Part shown: positions 1 through 9,897 of the stretch, piece by piece
How the letters are laid out: every line of letters begins with the position of its first letter
Position numbering within the stretch: position 1 is the first letter of the stretch
Assembly (NCBI GenBank): GCA_900604495.1
Contig: UWOR01000004.1
Coordinates: 124,001 to 188,000, forward strand
DNA from: Desulfovibrio sp. Marseille-P6017
GTDB taxonomy: Bacteria; Bacillota_A; Clostridia; Peptostreptococcales; Peptostreptococcaceae
DNA: 64,000 nt
Direction of reading: 5' to 3'
Translations under genes and position numbers: made by a program
The notes under the pieces: model-generated
Told to the model about the DNA's origin: nothing
The model's database searches: none
The model's input: only the letters and a program-made list of their open reading frames with translations

Positions 1-117
1 ATTTATTGTTGCATCTTTATTTTTAGGATAAACTTCATAAATATCTTTAATATATATATTCTTTGTATTTGAATGAAAAGGTTTTAACTTTTTAGGTATT
101 AAGTAAATATAATCCAT
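1..117 (-). CDS. spoVAA: Stage V sporulation protein AA, N-terminal fragment (runs off the left edge)
   Basis: The first 39 codons of a minus-strand gene are visible, starting at ATG 115-117 with a strong GGGAGG ribosome site upstream and no stop before the window edge. The peptide begins MDYIYLIPKKLKPF and continues with IYIKDIYEVYP, which resembles the N-terminus of SpoVAA. SpoVA proteins sit in the forespore inner membrane and move dipicolinic acid into the spore. In bacilli spoVA genes also follow the spoIIA operon, and here the fragment lies just downstream of sigF. Only the N-terminus is seen, so the name rests on short similarity plus position. Confidence 0.6.
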   Translation of the reverse strand, partial: MDYIYLIPKKLKPFHSNTKNIYIKDIYEVYPKNKDATIN

Positions 118-152
118 AGTTTGCACCCTCCCTTTATTTCTATTATTTGTTA

Positions 153-236
153 TATAAAAAAAAATAAACCTTATTTTTATATAGCTAATTATTAGTATTG
201 CACTAATCATAAATAACTATTAAAAGGTTTATTTTT
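153..236 (-). terminator. Terminator-like hairpin between sigF and spoVAA
   Basis: Arms 162-172 and 224-234 (AAATAAACCTT / AAGGTTTATTT) can pair on the minus strand. They enclose a smaller ATTAGT/ACTAAT hairpin and are followed by a run of Ts. The long loop makes it imperfect. It suggests the sigF transcript ends here and spoVAA is transcribed separately. Confidence 0.45.
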
Positions 237-256
237 GTATTTAATATTAATTTTTA

Positions 257-1024
257 TTAACTAATATAAGATTTTAATTTCGACAGTACTTTTTTCTCTA
301 TTCTAGAAACTTGAACTTGAGATATATTTAATATATCTCCTATTTCACTTTGTGTTTTATCTTCAAAATATCTAAGAACAATAATTTGTCTCTCTCTTTT
401 TTCTAGCTTATTAAGAACTTGCTTAAGAAGTAAATTATCAATTAACTTCTCTTCTTCATTCTCACCCTTTAAGCTTATTTTATCAATTAAACATATTGGA
501 GATCCTTCTTCTTCATGAATTACTCCATGTAAATATTCAACTGAAAAGTTTGCTTCCATAGCCATTACTAAATCTTCTTTTTCAACATCTAGTTCCTTAG
601 CTATTTCATCTACAGTAGGCTCTCTTCCTAATTTTTTAGTTAAAATTTCTTTTTGTGATTTTGCTTTTATAGCTGTTTGCTTTAATGATCTAGAAACTTT
701 AACCATCCCGTCATCTCTTAGATATCTTTTTATCTCTCCTAATATCATTGGAACAGCATATGTAGAAAATTTCACATTAAATTTAGGATCAAATTTATAT
801 ATAGATTTAATAAGGCCTATTGAGCCTAATTGGAATAAATCATCTCTATCATATCCTATATTAGAAAACTTAGATATTACACTTCTAACTAATCCTAAAT
901 TATTTTTTATTAAAATTTCTTTGGCTTCTTCATCATTTTCATTTTGAACCTTTTTTATTAAATCTAACGTCTCTTCATGGCTGAGTAATTTCTTTTTTTC
1001 TTCTTTATTTGCAGTTATCCCCAT
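257..1024 (-). CDS. sigF: RNA polymerase sporulation sigma factor F
   Basis: A 255-residue sigma-70 family protein, the usual SigF length. Region 2 (about residues 58-105) contains the core-binding stretch DDLFQLGSIGLIKSI and the -10-recognising part FSTYAVPMILGEIKRYLRDD. Region 4 (about 212-250) is the helix-turn-helix that reads -35 elements. SigF is the first forespore-specific sigma factor and is held inactive by SpoIIAB until SpoIIAA frees it. It is the last gene of the spoIIAA-spoIIAB-sigF operon, 26 bp after spoIIAB. ATG start with GAGG eight bases upstream. Operon position separates it from the similar SigG. Confidence 0.95.
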   Translation of the reverse strand: MGITANKEEKKKLLSHEETLDLIKKVQNENDEEAKEILIKNNLGLVRSVISKFSNIGYDRDDLFQLGSIGLIKSIYKFDPKFNVKFSTYAVPMILGEIKRYLRDDGMVKVSRSLKQTAIKAKSQKEILTKKLGREPTVDEIAKELDVEKEDLVMAMEANFSVEYLHGVIHEEEGSPICLIDKISLKGENEEEKLIDNLLLKQVLNKLEKRERQIIVLRYFEDKTQSEIGDILNISQVQVSRIEKKVLSKLKSYIS

Positions 1025-1050
1025 AATAAAACCTCTATTCTTTTTGGATT

Positions 1051-1479
1051 TTATTTAGGTAAGTTTATATTTTTTAGCATAATAACTTTTGTACCTTCAT
1101 TTTTTATAGAACTTACCTTTACATCATCCATAAAGCTTTCCATAACAGAAAATCCCATTCCTGATCTCTCAAGCTCTGGCTTTGACGTATATAACGGTTG
1201 CATAGCCAAATCTACATCTTCTATTCCATTCCCTTTATCTTCAACTATAATCTCTATCTTATTGCCTTCTAATTTACATTTTAAATATACAAACTTGGAC
1301 TCATCTTCATCATAACCATGTATGATAGCATTTGTTACAGCTTCTGATACAGCTGTCTTTATGTCCGCTATTTCGTCTAAAGTAGGATCTAACTTTGCTG
1401 CAAAAGATGCTGCTATAACTCTAGCTAAACTTTCATTTTCAGATTTAGCAGAAAACTTAACTTCCATAATATTACTCAT
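1051..1479 (-). CDS. spoIIAB: Anti-sigma F factor, serine kinase
   Basis: A GHKL/HATPase-fold kinase of about 142 residues. It shows the N box (EAVTNAIIHGYD), the G1 box (VEDKGNGI) and the G2 box (RSGMGFSVM). SpoIIAB binds SigF and holds it inactive with ATP, and phosphorylates SpoIIAA. An ATG at 1485 is only two bases from the AAGGGGG ribosome site, so the second ATG at 1479 (MSNIMEV) has better spacing and is chosen. It is the middle gene of the operon, 13 bp after spoIIAA. Confidence 0.95.
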   Translation of the reverse strand: MSNIMEVKFSAKSENESLARVIAASFAAKLDPTLDEIADIKTAVSEAVTNAIIHGYDEDESKFVYLKCKLEGNKIEIIVEDKGNGIEDVDLAMQPLYTSKPELERSGMGFSVMESFMDDVKVSSIKNEGTKVIMLKNINLPK

Positions 1480-1492
1480 AAACATTTCCCCC

Positions 1493-1828
1493 TTACAAAG
1501 AACTTAATGCTTCTTCATATGTACTGCAAACTTTTATAATTTTGTTCATTCCTGATAAATCAAAAACCTTTTTTACTCTAGGACTTATGTTTATAACTGA
1601 TACAGTACCTTTTTCACTTGATATTTTTTTATATCTACCTATTATCACACCTATTCCTGAAGAATCCATGAAGTTAATATTTTCAAAATCAAAAACTATA
1701 TTTTTAACTGATCTTGTCATTAAAATATCATCAATTTCTTCTCTTATAGCACCTGCTATATGATGATCTAATTCTGTCATCTCAAATTTAACTAGCAAGT
1801 TTTTATTATTCAAAGAATATTTTACCAT
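1493..1828 (-). CDS. spoIIAA: Anti-anti-sigma F factor (STAS domain)
   Basis: A 111-residue single STAS domain. The signature INFMDSSGIGVIIGRYK carries the serines (56/57) at the site SpoIIAB phosphorylates. Unphosphorylated SpoIIAA binds SpoIIAB and releases SigF in the forespore. First gene of the operon, with a very strong GGGGGG ribosome site and a sigma-H-type promoter about 60 bp upstream. Confidence 0.95.
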   Translation of the reverse strand: MVKYSLNNKNLLVKFEMTELDHHIAGAIREEIDDILMTRSVKNIVFDFENINFMDSSGIGVIIGRYKKISSEKGTVSVINISPRVKKVFDLSGMNKIIKVCSTYEEALSSL

Positions 1829-1890
1829 TATTTGTCCCCCCTAATTAAAATTCATCTTAAAGTAAATAATCAAAACTCCAATGATAATCA

Positions 1891-1918
1891 ATTCTATTAG
1901 ATTAATTTTTTATCCTTC
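1891..1918 (-). promoter_or_regulatory. Sigma-H-type promoter of the spoIIA operon
   Basis: On the minus strand GAAGGATAA (1910-1918) is followed, after 12 bases, by ATAGAAT (1891-1897). This fits the Bacillus sigma-H consensus RnAGGAwww-N11/12-RnnGAAT at every defined position. Sigma-H transcription of spoIIA is established in Bacillus. The element lies just past the stop codon of the upstream oxidoreductase gene. I saw no clear Spo0A box next to it. Confidence 0.6.
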
Positions 1919-1930
1919 AATGAATTTTAA

Positions 1931-3922
1931 CTAGTTTTGTTTTATTATGTCTACTAAAGTTTCATTATATGTTACTTGTCCTCCTAAATCTGATACACCG
2001 CTATTTGTAACAAAATTAGGGTTGCCATGTTTTTTCCACCAACCTACATACATTAAAATAGTATTATCACCTATATTGTCATTAATTTTTATTTGTACAT
2101 TAATTTTACCATTCCTGGATTGAAGGCAAACAATCTCATCATCGGCTATATTCCTAATTATTGCCATATTTTTATTAATATATGCCTTAGAAATTCCTTT
2201 TTTATCCATATAATGTTGACTAAATAAAGTATCTTTATGGTGAGTTGTTATTAATCGTAATTTCTTACCCTCTAAATTTTCTGGCGGAATATATGTTGGA
2301 ATAGGTGTTAACCCCAAATCTTGTATCTTTTCTGAATATAATTCATATTTTCCTGATATAGTATCAAACTTCTTATCTTTCCATGGAATATCCTTATATA
2401 CAGTTATATAATCATTTTTTATTCTATCAAGATTTATTTCTTTATCCACAGATTTTAGAGGTTCTATAACTTTATTTAAATACTCCTTTTTAGATACTTG
2501 TGGATACTCTTTTATATTCATATATTTAGCTAATTCTCTAAAGAAATAATACTCATCCATAAGTTTATTACTTGGTTCTATCACCTTTTCATTGTAAGTT
2601 ATATAAGGATTACACATAGAGCTAAACAGTAAATCTTCACTTTCAAGAGTACTTGAACAAGGAATAAATAAATCGCATTTTTGAGCTGTATCAGTCATAA
2701 ATATATCAAAACAAACCTTGAAATCAATAGACTCAAATGACTTTTCTAATTTATTTAGATTAGGCAACTGATTTAGCAAATTACTTTTTACAATTACAGC
2801 CATCTTTATGAAAGCGTTATTCACATTATCCACCATATCTCTATATGAATTGTCAATAAATTCACTCAAATTGTGCACATATACCTCTCTATTTTGTGCA
2901 TAACTGTTACTATCGTATGGATCAGTTTTTAATACACTTGGATATAATTTGTTAGCATAATTAATACCTCCACCTATATGTCCAATTTGTCCTGTAATGG
3001 CTCCCAATGCATCAATTGCTCTAATTGTATTTCCTCCATTTTTATATTTTTGAAGTCCATATCCTAACCAAATAGAGCTATATTTTTCACTATAGATTTT
3101 AGCTAACTCATTTATAATATCTAAATCTACCCCGCATTCTGTGGATAAGTAATTTAATTCTAGTGTATTTAAATATGATTTATACTCTTCATAACCTAAT
3201 ACACATGAATCTATATAATCTTTATCCACAAGATTATCTTCTATGATAATTTTAGCAATAGCCATAGCTAATGCTCCATCAGTTCCTGGATTTAATTGAA
3301 TATGATAATCAGCTATATTGGCTGTATGCGTTTTAATTGGATCTATAACAATTACCCTACTCCCATTTGATTTAGCTTGTTGTAATATTTGCATAGTATG
3401 AATAGTTGTATACGCAGGATTTTTTCCCCATATAAATATATTCTTGCTATTTTTCATATCTTCAAGACTATGGCTTTTAACATTTCCAAAATCATACTCT
3501 TGAGCTTTAATACCTGCACTCCAACAGGGTCCTCCCTTTTGCTTAGTAACTCCACCATAAAAATTAAAAAATATATCACCAATTGATTTTAATAGTGATC
3601 CATTTCCATACTGCTCATAATATAAAACTGATTTTGATCCATAATTATCCTTATAAAAATTTAACTTGTCAGACATTATTTTTATAGCTTCTTCAAAGCT
3701 AATTTCCTTCCAGTTTCCATCCACTTTTAATAGCGGATTATAAATTCTATTTGGATGATTTAATCTATCTAAATGAGCTCTCCCTTTATTACAAATAAAC
3801 CCTTTAGTAAAAGGATGATTTTTATCACCTTCTATTTTAACAACTTTTCCTTCATCCACATAAACATTCATTCTACAAGCATCAAAACAATCTAATGTAC
3901 AACCTGTACTAAAAACCTTCAT
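1931..3922 (-). CDS. Molybdopterin-dependent oxidoreductase, YyaE-like
   Basis: A 663-residue single-subunit member of the molybdopterin bis-MGD oxidoreductase (DMSO reductase/formate dehydrogenase) superfamily. The N-terminus carries the [4Fe-4S] set Cys8, Cys12, Cys16 and Cys44. Cys133 in GGPCWSAG is the likely molybdenum ligand, in place of the selenocysteine or serine of some relatives. Cofactor-binding stretches (IFIWGKNPAYT, VIVIDPIKT) follow, and the C-terminal dinucleotide-binding domain spans about 550-660. There is no twin-arginine signal, so it is probably cytoplasmic. Size and layout resemble Bacillus YyaE. No partner subunits are adjacent and the substrate cannot be told from the sequence. 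Confidence 0.85.
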   Translation of the reverse strand: MKVFSTGCTLDCFDACRMNVYVDEGKVVKIEGDKNHPFTKGFICNKGRAHLDRLNHPNRIYNPLLKVDGNWKEISFEEAIKIMSDKLNFYKDNYGSKSVLYYEQYGNGSLLKSIGDIFFNFYGGVTKQKGGPCWSAGIKAQEYDFGNVKSHSLEDMKNSKNIFIWGKNPAYTTIHTMQILQQAKSNGSRVIVIDPIKTHTANIADYHIQLNPGTDGALAMAIAKIIIEDNLVDKDYIDSCVLGYEEYKSYLNTLELNYLSTECGVDLDIINELAKIYSEKYSSIWLGYGLQKYKNGGNTIRAIDALGAITGQIGHIGGGINYANKLYPSVLKTDPYDSNSYAQNREVYVHNLSEFIDNSYRDMVDNVNNAFIKMAVIVKSNLLNQLPNLNKLEKSFESIDFKVCFDIFMTDTAQKCDLFIPCSSTLESEDLLFSSMCNPYITYNEKVIEPSNKLMDEYYFFRELAKYMNIKEYPQVSKKEYLNKVIEPLKSVDKEINLDRIKNDYITVYKDIPWKDKKFDTISGKYELYSEKIQDLGLTPIPTYIPPENLEGKKLRLITTHHKDTLFSQHYMDKKGISKAYINKNMAIIRNIADDEIVCLQSRNGKINVQIKINDNIGDNTILMYVGWWKKHGNPNFVTNSGVSDLGGQVTYNETLVDIIKQN

Positions 3923-4011
3923 GCAAAACCTCCTGTCATATCATTTTAGTTTTAAGTATACATTATTTTTATTTTATATTCTTTCTTAAATACAAATTTT
4001 CAGTGTTATTA

Positions 4012-4046
4012 ATAAAAAAGGCGTAAATATAATTTATATTTACACC
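4012..4046 (-). terminator. Intrinsic terminator after the DEAD-box helicase gene
   Basis: The minus strand forms a stem from GGTGTAAATATA and TATATTTACGCC (4020-4046), followed directly by TTTTTTATT. A standard rho-independent terminator 24 bp past the helicase stop codon. Confidence 0.8.
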
Positions 4047-4069
4047 TCTTAAATACTAACTCTAAAAAA

Positions 4070-5698
4070 TTACTTCTTTCTTCTAGAGTTTGCTTTTTCT
4101 ATATTAACTTTATTTCCTTTTATTTTTATATCTTTAACGCTTTCTAATACCTTTTTAACATTTTGCTTTGGTACTTCAACGAAAGTATATTTATCATATA
4201 TATCTATAGTTCCTATTAATTTACCAGATATTCCAGCTTCACCAGCTATAGCACCTAATATATCTTTAGCTTGAACTCTTTGGCTTCTACCAACATTTAT
4301 AAATAGTCTAACCATACCTTCTTTAGCACCAGTGTCTCCACCTTTACGGTCTCTTCTATCTCTATTTCTATCTCTTGATGGTTCTTCTATTATTTCTTGT
4401 TTTTCTTCATCACCTAAAGCTAATTTAACTAAAGCTGCTGCTACATCTATTATTTCAACTTCAGACTCATTACAGAATCCTTCTAACCATTGTAATTGCT
4501 TAGTTAAGTTACCTTCATCCATTACACCTTTAACTTTATGGAAGAATGCACTTACTTTCTTTTCTTCAACATCTGCTACAGATGGTATACTATGCTTAAC
4601 TAATTTAGCTTTAGTATATCTTTCTATATCTCTCATTTTTCTCATTTCTTTTCCAAATACGAAACTGAAAGATACTCCTGTTCTACCAGCACGACCAGTT
4701 CTACCTATTCTGTGTACATAGTATTCTTCATCTTGTGGTAAATCATAGTTAAATACCGCTTCAACATCATCTACATCTATACCTCTAGCTGCAACGTCTG
4801 TAGCAACTAATATATCTATAGTTCCTTGTCTAAACTTATCCATTACTATATCTCTTTGAGTTTGCTTTAAGTCCCCATGTAGAGCATCTGCAAAGTATCC
4901 TCTAGCTTGTAACTCACTTACTAATTCATCAGCACCTCTTTTTGTATTAGTAAATACAACTGATAATTTAGGGTTATATACATCTATTAATCTACATAAA
5001 ACTTCTAATTTATTAGAGTTTCTAGTTTCTATATAGTATTGAGATATATTTGGTACAGTTATTTCTTTTCTTACTATTCTTATATGTTCTGGGTCATTTT
5101 GATATTTTCTAGTTAAATCTAATATTCCCTTTGGCATAGTAGCTGAGAAGAAAGTAGTTTGTCTATTTTCAGGAGTTTTATTTAATATCATTTCTATATC
5201 TTCTCTGAATCCCATATCTAACATTTCATCAGCTTCATCTAATATAAGCATTTTAACATTGTCCATTTTTAATGTTTTTCTGTTTATATGATCTATTACA
5301 CGTCCTGGAGTTCCTATTACTATTTGTACTCCACCTTTTAATGATTTTATTTGTCTATCTATTGGTTGTCCACCATAAACTGGTAATGATTTTATTCCGT
5401 GCATGTACTTAGATAATTTTTTTATTTCTTTCGATACCTGAATTGCAAGTTCTCTTGTTGGACAAAGCACTACTGCTTGTAAGCTTTTATCTTCAGGATC
5501 AACAGTTTCTAATACAGGTATACTAAACGCAGCTGTTTTTCCCGTTCCAGTTTGCGCTTGCCCTATAACATCTTTCCCTGATAATATTACAGGTATTGAT
5601 TGTGATTGTATTGGTGATGGCTCCTCAAACCCCATATCTGCTATTGCTCTTTTTATACTGTCGCTAATTGGTAAATCTTCAAATTTAGTTATATTCAT
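4070..5698 (-). CDS. DEAD-box ATP-dependent RNA helicase with DbpA-type RNA-binding domain
   Basis: A cytoplasmic RNA helicase that unwinds structured RNA, probably in ribosome assembly or mRNA turnover. It has the Q motif (FEEPSPIQSQSIP), Walker A (AQTGTGKT), PTRELAIQ, TPGRV, DEAD, SAT, ARGIDV and HRIGRTGRAGR. A linker and a C-terminal domain (about the last 80 residues, starting MVRLFINVGRSQRV) of the DbpA/CshA RNA-binding type follow. An upstream ATG at 5722 exists, but the ribosome site GGAAAGGAA sits at the right distance from the ATG at 5698 (MNITKFEDLP), giving 542 residues. Monocistronic. Confidence 0.93.
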   Translation of the reverse strand: MNITKFEDLPISDSIKRAIADMGFEEPSPIQSQSIPVILSGKDVIGQAQTGTGKTAAFSIPVLETVDPEDKSLQAVVLCPTRELAIQVSKEIKKLSKYMHGIKSLPVYGGQPIDRQIKSLKGGVQIVIGTPGRVIDHINRKTLKMDNVKMLILDEADEMLDMGFREDIEMILNKTPENRQTTFFSATMPKGILDLTRKYQNDPEHIRIVRKEITVPNISQYYIETRNSNKLEVLCRLIDVYNPKLSVVFTNTKRGADELVSELQARGYFADALHGDLKQTQRDIVMDKFRQGTIDILVATDVAARGIDVDDVEAVFNYDLPQDEEYYVHRIGRTGRAGRTGVSFSFVFGKEMRKMRDIERYTKAKLVKHSIPSVADVEEKKVSAFFHKVKGVMDEGNLTKQLQWLEGFCNESEVEIIDVAAALVKLALGDEEKQEIIEEPSRDRNRDRRDRKGGDTGAKEGMVRLFINVGRSQRVQAKDILGAIAGEAGISGKLIGTIDIYDKYTFVEVPKQNVKKVLESVKDIKIKGNKVNIEKANSRRKK

Positions 5699-5858
5699 AT
5701 ATTGTTTCCTTTCCGTAATCAATTTATATTAACCTATCCATTATATATTTATTTCAGTTAATATGCAATTAGTATTTTACCTCTTTATATATGTATTATG
5801 TACAATTTGAGGAACCTTATAATTTAAATATGTAATATTTTACTTTTATTAATTTAAA

Positions 5859-6824
5859 TTATGCCATGTACATGAAGTATAAAGTAACTATATATGATCC
5901 ATAAATTAGTAATAACATCAATCCTTGTAACCTATATATTTTGTTATTTTTAATTGTAGGAAGTATAAGCATTAAAACTAAAGCTATCATAAAAGGATAA
6001 TCTATTGATGAGTTTTGAGATAATATAGGTATATCATTTACCACTGATGATAAAGATATAACTGATGTTATATTAAGTATATTAGCTCCAAGTACATTAC
6101 CAACAGAAATAGCATGATGTTTCTTTTTTATTGCTGTTAGTGATGATACCAATTCTGGTAAAGATGTTCCAAGAGCTATTATAGTTAAACTTATAATCCC
6201 TTCTGGTATGCCTATCATCTTAGCTATATCTGATCCATTATCTACTAATAATCTTGATCCTATTACCATCATAGCTAATCCTAGTAAGAACAATATTATT
6301 GTTTTGGCTAATTCTCCTTTTTTAAATCCATTTGCGTTAGCTGATGAACTACTGATATTATCACTTCTTACCGGTCTAGATACAACACTCTTATAGTTGT
6401 TATACATAAATATAGCTAAGATTGCTAAAAGTACTATAGAATCTATTCCACTTATACCTCCATCTAGACCAGATATAATTAATGCTAAAATTGAAATTAA
6501 TAATAATGTAGATTTTGATATAAACATTTTTCTTTCAACTTTAAATGGACTTATAAGCGCAACTAGTCCTAATATTAAACCTGTGTTACATATTATAGAT
6601 CCAACTGCATTTCCTAGACTCATAGTAGTTTGATTATTTATAGAAGCACATAATGATACTGTAAGTTCTGGAAGTGTTGTCGCAAAACTAACTATAGTAG
6701 CTCCTAATACAAGTTCTGATATATGAGTTTTCTTCCCTATTTCTACTGTACAATTTATAAAAATATCTGCACCTTTAGTTATTAATACAAATCCTATTAA
6801 AAATAAAACTATTGTTATTAACAC
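5859..6824 (-). CDS. Calcium/cation exchanger of the CaCA (YrbG) family
   Basis: An integral membrane antiporter of about 321 residues and roughly ten transmembrane segments, exchanging Ca2+ (or another cation) for Na+ or H+. The two inverted alpha repeats are visible: GATIVSFATTLPELTVS near the N-terminus and IIALGTSLPELVSSL in the second half, both with the ion-binding acidic residue. The apparent start at 6842 (MRGGDF) is really the ribosome site GAGGGGAGGGG read as protein. The start is therefore taken as the GTG at 6822-6824. Monocistronic. Confidence 0.85.
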   Translation of the reverse strand: MLITIVLFLIGFVLITKGADIFINCTVEIGKKTHISELVLGATIVSFATTLPELTVSLCASINNQTTMSLGNAVGSIICNTGLILGLVALISPFKVERKMFISKSTLLLISILALIISGLDGGISGIDSIVLLAILAIFMYNNYKSVVSRPVRSDNISSSSANANGFKKGELAKTIILFLLGLAMMVIGSRLLVDNGSDIAKMIGIPEGIISLTIIALGTSLPELVSSLTAIKKKHHAISVGNVLGANILNITSVISLSSVVNDIPILSQNSSIDYPFMIALVLMLILPTIKNNKIYRLQGLMLLLIYGSYIVTLYFMYMA

Positions 6825-6842
6825 AAAATCCCCTCCCCTCAT

Positions 6843-7190
6843 ATTTAATAGTTATTCAGTTTTGTCCAATATATGCCAAATTAATATTTATATAGTTAAT
6901 GTATTTTCAAAAAATTTTTTATATTTTCTAAATATTATAATATTTTTGTTTTAATACCAAAAAATAGGGGTATCTATATAACATAGAAATTAATAATAAA
7001 AAATACAGGTATAGACCTTATACTTTTAATTAAATATAAATACAAAATTACTTATAAATTTTGTATACAAAATACTAAATATATGGTATTATCTAATTGT
7101 TAAAAATAAATCTAGCTAGATAAAATTTATATAATAAAACTTATTTTAAGTTCAAAATTATACCTGATCTTAAACAAGGAGGATTTCACT
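6843..7190. promoter_or_regulatory. Divergent intergenic region upstream of pflB
   Basis: This 348-bp AT-rich gap holds the pflB control region. A perfect 16-bp palindrome, ATTTTGTATACAAAAT, lies at 7058-7073. It overlaps a possible -35 (TATACA, 7064-7069), 17 bases before a possible -10 (TATTAT, 7087-7092). A related GTATAC palindrome lies upstream of pflA. An AGGAGG ribosome site sits just before the pflB ATG. No small gene is evident. Confidence 0.45.
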
Positions 7191-9428
7191 ATGACAATGA
7201 ATGCATGGGAAGGCTTTAAAACTGGTAGATGGACTAAAGAAATAGATGTTAGAGGGTTCATCCAAGATAACTACACTCCATATGAGGGAGATGATTCTTT
7301 CTTAGCTGGAGCTACAGAAAACACTAAAAAATTATGGGAAAAAGCTATGGTTCTTTTCAAACAAGAAAGAGACAATGGCGGAACTCTAGATGTTGATACT
7401 AAAACAGTTTCTGGAATAGATGCTTACGCTCCAGGATACTTAGATAAAGAATTAGAAACAGTTGTTGGATTCCAAACTGACGCACCTTTAAAAAGAGCTG
7501 TTATGCCTTATGGTGGTATAAGAATGGTTGAAACTTCTTGTAAGGCTTACGGATTCGAATGCGATCCAGAAATAAGCGAAATATTCACTAAATACAGAAA
7601 AACTCACAACCAAGGTGTATTCGATGCTTACACTTCTGAAATGAGAGCTGCAAGAAGATCTGGTATAATAACAGGACTTCCAGATGCTTACGGAAGAGGT
7701 AGAATCATAGGAGACTACAGAAGAGTTGCACTTTACGGTGTTGATAGATTAATAGAAGATAAAATGGCTCAAAAAGATTCTTTAGAAGTTTCTTGCATGG
7801 ATGAGCATACTATAAGATTAAGAGAAGAAATATCTGAACAAATAAGAGCTTTAGAAGCTTTAAAGAGAATGGCAAATTCTTACGGATTTGATATATCTGG
7901 ACCTGCTACTAACTCTAAAGAAGCTGTTCAATGGTTATACTTCGCTTACTTAGCTGCTATAAAAGATCAAAACGGAGCTGCTATGTCTATAGGTAGAACT
8001 TCTACTTTCTTAGATATATACTTCGAAAGAGATTTAGCTAACGGAACTATAACTGAAGAAGAAGTTCAAGAATTAATGGACCACTTCGTAATGAAATTAA
8101 GAATGGTTAAGTTCTTAAGAACTCCAGATTACAACGATTTATTCTCAGGAGATCCAACTTGGGTAACTGAATCAATCGGTGGTATAGGTGTTGATGGTAG
8201 ACCATTAGTAACTAAGAACTCATTCAGAGTTTTAAATACTCTTTACACTCTTGGACCATCTCCAGAACCAAACTTAACAGTATTATGGTCAACTAAATTC
8301 CCTCAAGGATTTAAAGACTTCTGTTCTAAAGTATCTATAGATACAAGTTCAGTTCAATACGAAAACGATGATTTAATGAGACCATACTGGGGAGATGACT
8401 ACGGTATAGCTTGTTGTGTATCTGCAATGAGAATAGGTAAGCAAATGCAGTTCTTCGGAGCTAGAGTTAACTTAGCTAAGACATTATTATACGCAATAAA
8501 CGGTGGAGTGGATGAAAAATCATTAGTTCAAGTTGGACCAAGATTTGAACCAATAACTTCTGAATACTTAGACTATGATGAAGTTATGGCTAGATTCGAA
8601 CCATTCACTGATTGGTTAGCTAACCTTTATGTAAATACATTAAACGTAATCCACTACATGCATGATAAGTACTCTTATGAAGCATTAGAAATGGCTTTAC
8701 ATGATAGAGATGTATTCAGAACTATGGCTTGTGGTATAGCAGGACTTTCAGTTTGTGCTGACTCATTATCAGCTATAAAATATGCTAAAGTTAAAACTAT
8801 AAGAAACGAGCAAGGAATAGCTGTTGACTTCGAAATAGAAGGAGACTATCCAAAATACGGAAACAACGATGATAGAGCTGATGAAATAGCTGTATACTTA
8901 GTTGAATCTATGATGAACAAAATAAGAAAGAACAAAACTTACAGAGATTCTGTTCATACTCAATCTGTTCTTACTATAACTTCAAACGTTGTTTACGGTA
9001 AGAAGACTGGTAACACTCCTGACGGAAGAAGAGCTGGTGAACCATTTGCTCCAGGAGCTAACCCAATGCACGGAAGAGATACTAACGGAGCTTTAGCTTC
9101 ATTAGCATCAGTTGCTAAATTACCATACGAGCATTCTCAAGACGGTATATCTAATACTTTCTCTATAGTACCAGGTGCTTTAGGAAAAGATATGAATGAA
9201 AGAATAACTAACCTATCAGCAATGATGGACGGATACTTTGCAGATGGAGCTCATCACTTAAACGTTAACGTATTTGATAGAGCTACTTTAGAAGATGCTA
9301 TGGAACATCCAGAAGAGTATCCACAATTAACAATAAGAGTTTCAGGATACGCTGTTAACTTCATAAAATTAACTAGAGAACAACAATTAGACGTTATAAA
9401 CAGAACATTCCACGGAAAAATGGCTTAA
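7191..9428 (+). CDS. pflB: Pyruvate formate-lyase (formate C-acetyltransferase)
   Basis: A 745-residue glycyl-radical enzyme cleaving pyruvate with CoA to acetyl-CoA and formate. The active-site pair Cys408-Cys409 lies in GIACCVSAM, and the radical site is Gly719 in RVSGYAVNF. Both are intact, and the length is typical of PflB. The start follows AAGGAGG. Formate produced here could feed Fhs at the other end of the window. Codon use is noticeably richer in C-ending codons (TAC, AAC, TTC) than neighbouring genes, which suggests high expression. The activating enzyme gene lies 470 bp downstream on the same strand, with its own control region. Confidence 0.97.
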   Translation: MTMNAWEGFKTGRWTKEIDVRGFIQDNYTPYEGDDSFLAGATENTKKLWEKAMVLFKQERDNGGTLDVDTKTVSGIDAYAPGYLDKELETVVGFQTDAPLKRAVMPYGGIRMVETSCKAYGFECDPEISEIFTKYRKTHNQGVFDAYTSEMRAARRSGIITGLPDAYGRGRIIGDYRRVALYGVDRLIEDKMAQKDSLEVSCMDEHTIRLREEISEQIRALEALKRMANSYGFDISGPATNSKEAVQWLYFAYLAAIKDQNGAAMSIGRTSTFLDIYFERDLANGTITEEEVQELMDHFVMKLRMVKFLRTPDYNDLFSGDPTWVTESIGGIGVDGRPLVTKNSFRVLNTLYTLGPSPEPNLTVLWSTKFPQGFKDFCSKVSIDTSSVQYENDDLMRPYWGDDYGIACCVSAMRIGKQMQFFGARVNLAKTLLYAINGGVDEKSLVQVGPRFEPITSEYLDYDEVMARFEPFTDWLANLYVNTLNVIHYMHDKYSYEALEMALHDRDVFRTMACGIAGLSVCADSLSAIKYAKVKTIRNEQGIAVDFEIEGDYPKYGNNDDRADEIAVYLVESMMNKIRKNKTYRDSVHTQSVLTITSNVVYGKKTGNTPDGRRAGEPFAPGANPMHGRDTNGALASLASVAKLPYEHSQDGISNTFSIVPGALGKDMNERITNLSAMMDGYFADGAHHLNVNVFDRATLEDAMEHPEEYPQLTIRVSGYAVNFIKLTREQQLDVINRTFHGKMA

Positions 9429-9443
9429 TTTATAACATCAAAT

Positions 9444-9500
9444 AACTATACTAATTTAAATAAACTATACTAATTTAAATAAACTATACTAATTTTTAAA
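9444..9500 (+). repeat. Three tandem copies of a 19-bp AT-rich unit
   Basis: AACTATACTAATTTAAATA starts at 9444, 9463 and 9482, just after the pflB stop codon. The third copy diverges at its 3' end. It has no coding content or obvious secondary structure. Confidence 0.8.
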
Positions 9501-9560
9501 TAAAAAACTAAAATTTAAATATTACAATCATCCAATAATATTTAAAACTTACGTCTTAAA

Positions 9561-9596
9561 AGAGTACAGGATTCATCCACCTGTACTCTTTTTATA
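9561..9596 (+). terminator. Intrinsic terminator after pflB
   Basis: Stem AGAGTACAGG (9561-9570) with CCTGTACTCT (9580-9589), followed by TTTTTATAT. A strong rho-independent terminator, which separates pflB from pflA. Confidence 0.85.
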
Positions 9597-9771
9597 TATA
9601 TATATACTCTACTACTTATATTCCAATTTATAATATTCTGTAAATTCTTATAAAATATAATAAAAATAGTTTTAGGTACCTTTTTATGGGTATTAATGTA
9701 ATATAATACAATACAATAAATTTAAGATAATTTATAGACTTTGTTTAATAAATATCATATAATTTATTTAT

Positions 9772-9800
9772 GGTTACTTTGTATACAATATATTGTAACC
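9772..9800 (+). promoter_or_regulatory. Nested palindrome upstream of pflA
   Basis: An inner palindrome TTGTATACAA (9779-9788) lies between the arms GGTTAC (9772-9777) and GTAACC (9795-9800). The inner part matches the core of the palindrome upstream of pflB, so both promoters may answer to one regulator. The regulator is not identified. Confidence 0.4.
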
Positions 9801-9897
9801 AACTATTAAATTTATATGTATTCAATAATAAATAAAGCTATAACCTAACAAATTATAAAAATATTAAGATTAAATATATACTTATGAGGTGAATAAG

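Noticed and set aside
118..152. Sigma-G promoter for spoVAA
   Set aside because: Only weak partial matches to the forespore -10 and -35 sequences could be seen.
9444..9500. CRISPR-like array
   Set aside because: The 19-bp units are directly adjacent with no spacers and no cas genes are present.
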